From Planctomycetota bacterium (GTDB lineage: Bacteria; Planctomycetota; Planctomycetia; Planctomycetales; Planctomycetaceae), in contig JAQBZS010000154.1 in assembly GCA_027622115.1 (NCBI GenBank), positions 1-10,543 of the forward strand: a stretch of DNA of 10,543 nucleotides, written 5' to 3'. A program made the position numbers and the translations under genes. Below, in pieces: positions 1 through 5,580 of this stretch (the first letter of the stretch is position 1; each line of letters begins with the position of its first letter). The notes below the pieces were generated by a model. That model did no database searches, was not told the DNA's origin, and saw nothing but the letters and a program-made list of their open reading frames with translations.

Positions 1-1631
1 CGCTGACTGCGATGCGTGTCTACCAGACTTGGATCACCGACCTAGCGTTCTTGAGCAAGCTGGAAACGATCAACGTGACGCCCGGTCGAAAAATCCAGAA
101 GCGGGGTGTTTATTCGGCCGTGCAAGTCACGCTCAAAGCGGAGGCGACATTCGAAAACGTTGTCCGATTCCTGTATCACTTCAATCGCACGAATCTGAAA
201 CAGCGAATTGTCGAATTGGCTTTGGAAAGCGAGACCAACGAAGGCGATCCAGTCCTCGGCGTGACGATCGTTGCGGAAGGACTTGCCCTGGAAGACGCCG
301 AACTTCGCGACACGATTTTCCCGCTGGCCAAACTGACCAAAGCCGTTGATGACTCGGAGACCGCGTTGACGATCGTCGATGCGAAGGGCTTTCCGAAAAG
401 CGGCGAATTCAACGTGCGTATCGGCAACGAATTCTTGAAAGTCGTTTCCCAAAACGAAGACGGCACGTGGGAAGTCGCACGCGGGGTTCAGGAGACCGAA
501 TCGCTGGGCCACAATGCGGACAGCGAGATCGAATTGCATCCCGTTCGCGAGGATTGGGCCGCCCGCACGCTCGCGGAATTCCGTACGTCGATCGTCGACC
601 GTCACCCGTTCGTGCTGCCCGCCCCGCCACGAGAATATGAACCTCGGCTCCGCTCGATTTCGACGCGAGAAGTGCGACGCGGCGAAACAGCAAAGTTCAC
701 GGCGTTGTCGAGCGGTTTCGATCCGGCGTTGGGAAAAGAGCAGTTCCGCTTGGGTGCGGACGCCGTCGAGGGCATGAAGATCGATCCCAAGACCGGTGAA
801 TTTGAATGGGCCATCGCGGACGATGCCGAGCCGCGTGACGTGAAAGTGACTGTTGAAGCCATGCAGCCGGATCGCGAGAAGCAAGTGGTCAGCACGATGG
901 CCACCATTCGCATTAGTCAGCCGAATTCGCCGCCGATTCTCAAACTCTACGACACCTATTCAATCTACTTTGGGGAATCCGTCACGTTCGATACGGAAGC
1001 GGACGATCCCGACGGCGATTCGAGGCTTAAATTTGAACTCGGCGAAAATCCGCCGACGGGCGCCACAATCGATCCCGCCACTGGGCGCTTCGAATGGACA
1101 CCGCCGGACGACGCCGAACCGGGTGAATTCGAAGTGGAAATCAAAGTCACCGACAGTGGCCAACCCGCGTTGAGTGATTCGCGCAAGGTAAGGATCGAGG
1201 TCAAGGAAGACATCGCTCGGTTCACGTTCTTGGTGCTCTGTTTCCGAGAGGGTGACCGGCGGATGGCTTGGCTGTTGAATCAGTTTGACAATCAACGCAT
1301 GGAAATCTACGAAGGCGTGACCTTCACGATCGCGGATATGAAGCCGACCGTTTTGAGCATCGGCGGCAAATTCGTAATGTTGCAAGTCGGCGACGAGACT
1401 TGGGAATTGGAACTCGGAAAGAACATGCGGCAGATGCACAAGCTGGAGTTCCCGAAGGCGGAACCTGCCGAAACCGACAAGAAACCGGTTGCCACAACCC
1501 CGGCAGTTCCCGAGAGCAAAACACCCGCTGAGTCGGAGATTCGTAACGAAACTCCTGATGCGAAGCCGATTCCCGCAAAACCGTCGCCCGCCGATGCCGC
1601 AGCGGACAAGGTGGAGTCAGGCAAAGACTAG
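1..1631 (+). CDS. PilO-like / Ig-like / GspC-PilP-like fusion protein, 5' partial
   Basis: The reading frame is open to the left edge (codons for Leu-Thr-Ala precede the Met at position 12), so the true start, and probably a membrane anchor, lies outside. Residues below count from that Met. Residues 1-107 look like the PilO/GspM periplasmic fold: a VYQTWITDL helix, a Y-S-A-V-Q-V-T-L-K strand, then FLYHFNR and LKQRIVELAL. Residues about 112-180 form a small domain ending in a VARG...T...H pattern. Two Ig/cadherin-like domains follow (about 201-303 and 304-400), each with an IDPxTGxFEW signature and the second also with DDPDGD. Residues 401-476 resemble the periplasmic homology region of GspC/PilP (GDRRMAWL, then VLSIGGKFVMLQVGD and LELGKN). 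The tail 477-539 is Pro/Ala/Lys-rich and probably disordered. The family picture suggests an inner-membrane alignment component of a type IV pilus or type II secretion machine. The domain assignments are by eye, so role confidence is moderate. Confidence 0.7.
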   Translation, partial: LTAMRVYQTWITDLAFLSKLETINVTPGRKIQKRGVYSAVQVTLKAEATFENVVRFLYHFNRTNLKQRIVELALESETNEGDPVLGVTIVAEGLALEDAELRDTIFPLAKLTKAVDDSETALTIVDAKGFPKSGEFNVRIGNEFLKVVSQNEDGTWEVARGVQETESLGHNADSEIELHPVREDWAARTLAEFRTSIVDRHPFVLPAPPREYEPRLRSISTREVRRGETAKFTALSSGFDPALGKEQFRLGADAVEGMKIDPKTGEFEWAIADDAEPRDVKVTVEAMQPDREKQVVSTMATIRISQPNSPPILKLYDTYSIYFGESVTFDTEADDPDGDSRLKFELGENPPTGATIDPATGRFEWTPPDDAEPGEFEVEIKVTDSGQPALSDSRKVRIEVKEDIARFTFLVLCFREGDRRMAWLLNQFDNQRMEIYEGVTFTIADMKPTVLSIGGKFVMLQVGDETWELELGKNMRQMHKLEFPKAEPAETDKKPVATTPAVPESKTPAESEIRNETPDAKPIPAKPSPADAAADKVESGKD

Positions 1632-1850
1632 ACGAGGTTTTGTGTTCGAAAGCTCGCGTTGACACGCGTTTACTCTCACGCAAGTTTTAGGCGTTGGTTG
1701 CGTATCAATCGCTCAGCTTGACGCCTACAGACGGCAATGCCGCACCACGGATTCCAAATTTCGAGTCCCGAAACCTGCTTGAACCTTTTCCCGGCCACCC
1801 ACCGGCATGGCTCCAAATGCTCGATAGATTTCGCACTCGCCCCGTTAAGA

Positions 1851-2849
1851 TTAGGACGGCTGTCCGTTCGACAGTTGAGCCGAGATTTGCGCATTGATGT
1901 CTCGGTCTTTGAAGGTCGTTGCGACTCCGAGCGCGTTTGCGATGGCTCGTTCATCGCTCGATCCGTGGCAGATGATGCAGATGCCGTCGATCCCCAACAA
2001 CGGTGCCCCGCCGGACTCACGGTATTGATACCGGCGACCAAGATTCCGAAGTGCCTCGGCAGCGGCGTTCCGCTCGGTGTTCAAGCTGGCCAGCACTTCC
2101 TGTCCGATCACGTTCATCAGGACTTCTGCCATGCCCTCGCTGACCTTGAGCACCACGTTGCCCACAAATCCCTCGCAAATCAGGACATCCGCTTCACCCT
2201 GGTAGAGGCCGCGACCTTCCACATTGCCGACGTAGCGGTTCTTGAGTCCACTCGCCAATAGGTACGCATGTGTTTCGCGATAAAGGTCGTTGCCCTTGCC
2301 GTCTTCACTGCCGATATTCATCAGCCCGATTCTGGGGGATTCGATCGCCAGCATCTCGCGGGCGTAGATTTCGCCCATGACTCCATATTGGTAGAGATGT
2401 TCCGGCTTTGCGGCGGGATTCGCGCCGACATCCATCAGCACGGCTTTGCCCTTGGCGGTCGGCAAGGGCACGGCGATTCCCGGTCGTTTCACGCCTTTCA
2501 AGAACAGCCTGGTTCGCAATCCCGCAGCCACAACCGCGCCCGTATTGCCGGCGCTCACGACTGCGTCGACCTCCTTGGAAGCCATCATTCGCCAGCACAC
2601 GGCGATCGAACTATTGGGTTTTTTGCGGAGTGCATCCGTCGGCTTTTCTTCCATGCCGACAAAGCCCTCGGCCGCGCGAATCGACAGTCGCCCCTCGAAA
2701 TCCGACGAGTTCACGTGGGGCGAAAGCACAGCCTCGTCGCCAACCAACGTGACGAAAAGATCGGGATTGGCTCGCAGCGCGTCTTGCGCGCCGGTGATGT
2801 TGATTTGTGGGGCATCATCTCCCCCCATGGCGTCCAGGGCGATTCGCAT
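1851..2849 (-). CDS. plsX: phosphate acyltransferase PlsX
   Basis: PlsX converts acyl-ACP plus phosphate to acyl-phosphate, the donor used by PlsY in the first step of phosphatidic acid synthesis. It is a soluble enzyme associated with the membrane face. The 332-residue product has the family's usual length and landmarks: N-terminal MRIALDAMGGDDAP, EKPTDALRKKPNSSI, SAGNTGA, DVGANPAAKPEHL, GLMNIGSEDGKGND, EGFVGNVVLK, and the C-terminal GGAPLLGIDG plus HGSSDERAI. I chose the ATG at 2849-2847, not the TTG immediately before it, because GGAG lies 7 nt upstream of the ATG and the protein then begins exactly at the conserved MRIALDAMGGD. It lies downstream of rpmF on the same strand, the common bacterial order, but with an unusually long 228-bp spacer. 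No fabH, fabD or acpP follows; the next gene converges on it. Confidence 0.97.
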   Translation of the reverse strand: MRIALDAMGGDDAPQINITGAQDALRANPDLFVTLVGDEAVLSPHVNSSDFEGRLSIRAAEGFVGMEEKPTDALRKKPNSSIAVCWRMMASKEVDAVVSAGNTGAVVAAGLRTRLFLKGVKRPGIAVPLPTAKGKAVLMDVGANPAAKPEHLYQYGVMGEIYAREMLAIESPRIGLMNIGSEDGKGNDLYRETHAYLLASGLKNRYVGNVEGRGLYQGEADVLICEGFVGNVVLKVSEGMAEVLMNVIGQEVLASLNTERNAAAEALRNLGRRYQYRESGGAPLLGIDGICIICHGSSDERAIANALGVATTFKDRDINAQISAQLSNGQPS

Positions 2850-2904
2850 CAAAATGCTCCACTTTGCGCGTGAGTCTTCGGGAAGGTCAAGCAGCGAAAT
2901 CCAC

Positions 2905-3071
2905 CCACCCTCACGCTCCGCGCGAGGTGGCTAATCACGCGGCGCGCGATTACCACATTGCTGACAACCAGCTTGGGAATCCAAACCACTCGGCCACCGA
3001 GCACGAACGGAATTGATCGCCAACGACCAACCCGTTTGGGTCGATGCAGATCGTGCTCGTCAACTGGTTGT
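2905..3071 (-). other. highly structured rpmF-plsX spacer (nested and overlapping inverted repeats)
   Basis: Read on the minus strand, as the rpmF-plsX transcript would be, this stretch starts 6 nt after the rpmF stop. An outer 8-bp perfect inverted repeat (ACAACCAG / CTGGTTGT; 3064-3071 with 2964-2971) encloses a second 8-bp perfect one (GAGCACGA / TCGTGCTC; 3051-3058 with 2999-3006). Inside that lies a small ACCC-AAAC-GGGT hairpin (3030-3041). Two further stems follow: 2927-2956 (12 bp, triloop GCC, one G-U pair, a small internal loop) and 2905-2930 (11 bp, triloop GGA, one G-U pair, one bulge). They share bases 2927-2930, so they cannot form together. No U-run follows, so it is not a standard terminator. 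It may be a cis-acting RNA for plsX or an intergenic palindromic repeat. Confidence 0.45.
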
Positions 3072-3077
3072 GGCAAA

Positions 3078-3257
3078 TCAGTCGTCCATATCAACCAACA
3101 CCCGTCCTTGATAGTAGCCGCAGTTGGGACAGATCGAGTGTGTTGGTGTTGGGGTATGGCACTGCGGGCAGTTGGCAATTTGCACCGGCTTGATGGAATT
3201 ATGACTGCGCCGCTTCTTGCTTCGGGCCTTGGATGTTCGACGTTTGGGGACCGCCAT
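3078..3257 (-). CDS. rpmF: 50S ribosomal protein L32
   Basis: The 59-residue product is a clear L32: MAVPKRRTSKARSKKRRSHN at the N-terminus (the MAVPKRRxSK signature and a basic rRNA-binding arm), then a zinc-ribbon with C30-x2-C33 and C43-x2-C46. This is therefore the zinc-binding form. It ends in an acidic VDMDD tail. The start is secure: AGGAG sits about 6 nt before the ATG, and the signature begins at that Met. It lies 5' of plsX on the same strand, the widespread rpmF-plsX order. The gene usually found just upstream of rpmF in other bacteria (yceD/DUF177) is absent; a tandem DUF3467 gene lies there instead. No clear promoter was found in the 262 bp upstream. Confidence 0.97.
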   Translation of the reverse strand: MAVPKRRTSKARSKKRRSHNSIKPVQIANCPQCHTPTPTHSICPNCGYYQGRVLVDMDD

Positions 3258-3402
3258 TCTTCTCTCCTCAAGAGTTTTCTGAAACCGTCGTTGCGAGTCG
3301 GGATCATTCGAAATCGAGCGAGACTTACCACGTCTTCAACTCGGTCGCCACCGCATGATTCAGCGGAAATTGCATCGGCGATGAGGCCGGCAAAGCCAGC
3401 GA

Positions 3403-3510
3403 CTACGCAAACGGGACTTCTGTCTGAGCGACAAATTCAAGCGAGGGATCGTATTTCAGGCCGTCTGCGAACGCAAGGAATGCCAGGTTCGCGATCCATT
3501 CGCGGGACAA
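3403..3510 (-). CDS. possible 35-codon ORF or cut-off extension behind the tandem DUF3467 gene
   Basis: Directly behind the TGA stop of the tandem DUF3467 gene, in the same frame, 38 sense codons run to a TAG at 3405-3403. The translation is protein-like: it includes REWIANLAFLAFADGLKYD and ends in QTEVPFA, and most codons end in G or C, as in the real genes nearby. A TTG at 3510-3508 has a GAGG 7 nt upstream that overlaps the preceding stop codon, so a translationally coupled 35-residue peptide is conceivable. The alternatives are the remains of a longer C-terminus cut off by the TGA, or chance. I recognise no family. Confidence 0.22.
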   Translation of the reverse strand: MSREWIANLAFLAFADGLKYDPSLEFVAQTEVPFA

Positions 3511-3519
3511 GCAATTGCC

Positions 3520-4173
3520 TCAAAACGACGGCTCGGCGGGCGGGTAGTCCGGCGATTCGTCATCTTCGGGCGGCGTGGGTGGATTTTGTCGGCGTTGTTG
3601 AAACTGGCCAAACGAGTGGGTCAGTGAATCGAGAAACCGCGGCACATTCGGAGCCGAAAGATACACGCGAGCCGACACGGCCGATTTCGGGAAAAACGTT
3701 GTAATAAAGTCGAACGAAAACTCGGTGGCAGTATGGCCGATCATGACCGCGTTGGCGTACGTCCCGGAAATCACGTCGTCTTGCAGCTTCAACTGGTCGT
3801 ACAAGTCTTGAGCTGATGTTTGCTGTTGCCGCGGCTGTTGCTGTTGCGGCGGTTGGGGTGGAGCTGCCGGTCTCCCAAATCGATCTTCATACTTCTTGAG
3901 ATTTTCCTGCAGTGCCTGGATCAGCCGCGGCACAACGCTTGGCGGAAGCACGATCCGAGCGGCGACTTGTTGCGGCTGCGTCATCCGCAACAAGAAATCA
4001 ATGATAAATTCATGACCGCCCTGCAAGACCACGGCACCGGTGCTGAACGTTCCTCGAGCCACGTGTTCCGGCACCAAGGCACTGATTTGCTGGTGCCGGA
4101 TTTCCTGGCTATGTGGGCCGGAATTCTCGTCGTTCGAATTGGATTCGTAATCGTCGGGAGTGTCTTCGTTCAC
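3520..4173 (-). CDS. tandem DUF3467 protein (two copies)
   Basis: The 217-residue product contains two copies of the DUF3467 pattern (a small bacterial domain of unknown function: Y-x-N, then H-x-x-x-EF-x-x-DF, A-R, and a helix ending near YE-x-x-FG). Copy 1 covers about residues 38-100 (GGHEFIIDF, AARIVLPP, ALQENLKKYEDRFG). Copy 2 covers about 134-192 (GTYANAVMIGHTATEFSFDF, SARVYLS). A Pro/Gln-rich linker separates them, and the N-terminus (Asp/Asn/Ser-rich) and C-terminus (PPTPPEDDESPDYPP) look disordered. No signal or membrane segment is visible. I chose GTG at 4173 because AGGA lies 8 nt upstream. A TTG 21 nt further upstream would lie almost on the hairpin at 4199-4228 and has no ribosome-binding site. 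The adjacent gene upstream is a single-copy relative, so the pair probably arose by duplication. Confidence 0.8.
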   Translation of the reverse strand: MNEDTPDDYESNSNDENSGPHSQEIRHQQISALVPEHVARGTFSTGAVVLQGGHEFIIDFLLRMTQPQQVAARIVLPPSVVPRLIQALQENLKKYEDRFGRPAAPPQPPQQQQPRQQQTSAQDLYDQLKLQDDVISGTYANAVMIGHTATEFSFDFITTFFPKSAVSARVYLSAPNVPRFLDSLTHSFGQFQQRRQNPPTPPEDDESPDYPPAEPSF

Positions 4174-4198
4174 GGTGCGATTCCTGATACCCAATGAA

Positions 4199-4228
4199 GA
4201 AACCCGGCTTCAAGCGAAACCGGGCTTC
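4199..4228 (-). terminator. weak intrinsic terminator between the two DUF3467 genes
   Basis: On the minus strand GAAGCCCGG (4228-4220) pairs with CCGGGTTTC (4207-4199): nine base pairs with one G-U and a 12-nt loop. It is followed by TTCATT, so the U-tract is interrupted. It starts 33 nt behind the stop of the single-copy DUF3467 gene and ends 25 nt before the GTG of the tandem-copy gene. This position suits partial termination, or an mRNA-stabilising stem between two operon genes. Confidence 0.5.
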
Positions 4229-4261
4229 ATTCCATTGCATGAAAACTCTTGGCCGCAAGCC

Positions 4262-4618
4262 TTACTGAGATTTTACTCGTTTGCGGACATCGGTCTCAAG
4301 CACGCCGAACGCTTGCTCATGACGTTGCAGTGCCATGCTCAAAGCGCTCAGCAAGCGTTTGGCCGTGAAGTGATTCATGATCAGCCGTTGCGAAACTCGA
4401 ATCTTCACCTCGCCAGGCGCGTACGGCGAGGGATTCAGGCCGAGATCCAACACCAACTCTTCCGGAGTGCTGGAGACACGACAGAAGTTTGCGTAAGCGG
4501 CATTCACTTGGCTGTCATCGACTTCAATGTGCTGTTGCTGTTGCGCGGCGGGAGCCGCAGCCGGCGCGGGTTCGGCTTCTTCGGTCCCGGTTTCATTCTC
4601 GTCGCCCGAGGTACTCAT
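4262..4618 (-). CDS. single-domain DUF3467 protein
   Basis: The 118-residue product has an acidic, Ala/Pro- and Gln-rich N-terminus (residues 1-35, probably disordered), one DUF3467 domain at about 40-107 (NAAYANFCRVSSTPEELVLD, then VKIRVSQRLIMNHFTAKRLL and LQRHEQAFG), and a short basic tail (VRKRVKSQ). The molecular function of DUF3467 is unknown. The protein should be cytosolic because it has no signal peptide or hydrophobic segment. The ATG at 4618 is well supported: AAGGAG lies 6 nt upstream. It is the first gene of the minus-strand block that continues to plsX. A candidate promoter with an operator-like palindrome lies about 85 bp upstream, and a hairpin lies 33 nt downstream. Confidence 0.85.
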   Translation of the reverse strand: MSTSGDENETGTEEAEPAPAAAPAAQQQQHIEVDDSQVNAAYANFCRVSSTPEELVLDLGLNPSPYAPGEVKIRVSQRLIMNHFTAKRLLSALSMALQRHEQAFGVLETDVRKRVKSQ

Positions 4619-4702
4619 TCAGTTCTCCTTCGTGCAGTCTCAATTCGTGACAGTTATTCCGGACCGGCATTGAACCTACAGCACCGACCGAGTTTCGGGG
4701 GG

Positions 4703-4734
4703 GTTATAACACTGACATTTTGGTGCCACAATGT
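4703..4734 (-). promoter_or_regulatory. candidate promoter and operator-like palindrome for the DUF3467 block
   Basis: On the minus strand a TATAAC (-10 type, 4708-4703) stands 17 nt from TTGTGG (weak -35 type, 4731-4726). The predicted start would leave a leader of roughly 80 nt before the ATG at 4618. A 20-bp imperfect palindrome, ACATTTTGGTGCCACAATGT (4715-4734; 9-bp arms with one mismatch around TG), covers the -35 and most of the spacer. That is where a repressor would act. The -35 is poor and there is no independent evidence. Confidence 0.35.
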
Positions 4735-5071
4735 CTTTATGACTTTGGTGGCAGTCGCGCGCTAAAACGGTGAATTCTCGAACGGAATCATCGACCATTC
4801 GCACGAAAACGCCGTAAACTGCCAATACATCCCCATCCACGCCATCGCCGCCAATTGCGAACACCGCTCACTATTCCATAGCACGAGCGTATTGCAAATA
4901 AGACGACTCGGACAAATAAGGCACATGTGAGTTATAGGCGAGGTTTCATGGCAAATCGGAAACTCGCGAATCATATCCGGTGAAATTGCGTGCGGAATCA
5001 TTCTCGCCGCAGTCAAAGCTAAGCACGCGGTCAGAAACAAGTTCCCGTCTTGGGGCTGTGGTGTTTGAAAC
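4735..5071. other. intergenic DNA without a recognisable gene
   Basis: About 340 bp upstream of both the minus-strand DUF3467 block and the plus-strand synthase gene. Open frames exist on the minus strand (for example 4762 to about 5030, with MIPHAISPDMIREFPI and CLICPSRLICNTLV). None has a ribosome-binding site, a domain I recognise, or a start outside the adjoining repeat. It could be decayed coding sequence or plain spacer. Confidence 0.4.
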
Positions 5072-5128
5072 GTGAGCCGAAGGCCGTAAGGCCTCGGGTG
5101 GTCCGGCCGCTCACGCGGCACGACTCAC
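5072..5128. repeat. 57-bp cloverleaf-forming palindromic element
   Basis: Outer arms GTGAG-C-CG and CG-A-CTCAC (5072-5079 / 5121-5128) close three successive hairpins: AGGCC-GTAA-GGCCT (5081-5094), CGG-GTGGT-CCG (5095-5105) and GCCGC-TCAC-GCGGC (5106-5119). The inner hairpins follow one another without gaps, giving a four-way junction. It is not a tRNA: arms and loops have the wrong sizes and there is no T-loop consensus. A REP-like intergenic element is the likeliest reading; only one copy is seen here. Confidence 0.6.
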
Positions 5129-5156
5129 AATCGGGATTTTGTTTCTGCACGCGTCC

Positions 5157-5375
5157 TAATTGGACAGCGCCACTTTGGACTTTATGGAGTGCGGTAGCCC
5201 GGTACCGCTTTGGACTTTTTTCATTGCGCGGCTTTCGTCCGGTTCTCCGGAAACTGCCGGAAAGTTCTCGTTCAGTCGATGCGTGCTGACTTTCGCCGAG
5301 GAACCGAAGCCAAAATAGTTCAAAGCGGTACCGGGCTACCGCACTCCAAAAATCCAAAGTGGCGCGGTCCAACTA
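5157..5375. repeat. 219-bp long inverted repeat, MITE/REP-like
   Basis: Two arms of about 60 bp (5157-5216 and 5317-5375) are near-perfect reverse complements. A 27-bp exact core (5186-5212 with 5321-5347, beginning GGAGTGCGGTAGCCC) and a 13-bp exact block (5167-5179 with 5353-5365) are joined by a stretch with a one-base length difference. Each core can also fold alone (GCGGTA-gcccgg-TACCGC). The 100-bp interior continues the symmetry loosely (GGCTT...CGGTTC against GAACCG...AAGCC) and has its own TCCGG/CCGGA hairpin. No ORF, transposase or obvious target-site duplication is visible. Confidence 0.75.
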
Positions 5376-5395
5376 AGCTAAGCAGTTCTGCGAAA

Positions 5396-5415
5396 CCACC
5401 GTCTGGCGACGGTGG
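5396..5415. repeat. perfect 8-bp hairpin element
   Basis: CCACCGTC-TGGC-GACGGTGG is an exact 8-bp inverted repeat with a 4-nt loop. No T-run follows on either strand, so it is not a typical terminator. It is the third palindromic element in 350 bp and lies 165 bp upstream of the synthase gene. Confidence 0.55.
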
Positions 5416-5580
5416 CTACATCTCCGCGACTTGCATTGAGCCGGGCTTTTTGCTCGTCGGATGGGAGACCATGAAACTCCCTCTCGACGAAACTTCACGG
5501 TATGCTGTTTCGCGGTCGTTCGGCTCGTTCGAGTCGCCAAACGCATCAACAGTTGCCGATAGATTGGGTTCCCAAAAACA

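Noticed and set aside
42..884. Long minus-strand frame opposite the PilO-like gene
   Set aside because: An antisense shadow of a well-supported gene; its translation is rich in Arg, Phe and Gln and shows no domain.
1655..1668. CGCG-TTGACA-CGCG hairpin after the first gene, considered as a terminator
   Set aside because: Only a 4-bp stem with a short T-run; too weak to call. No better terminator was found between the convergent genes.
2927..3006. tRNA-Ser-like D-arm phrase (TGGCCGAGTGG) on the minus strand in the rpmF-plsX spacer
   Set aside because: It matches an A-box/D-arm consensus, but no T-loop (GGTTCGAAT type), acceptor stem or anticodon arm can be assembled around it.
4174..4194. TTG at 4194 as the start of the tandem DUF3467 gene
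   Set aside because: It has no Shine-Dalgarno and lies only 4 nt past the base of the hairpin; the GTG at 4173 has AGGA 8 nt upstream.
4762..5121. Minus-strand 119-codon frame in the large gap
   Set aside because: Its start lies inside the cloverleaf repeat, it has no ribosome-binding site, and I recognise no domain. It could be decayed sequence, but there is no positive evidence.
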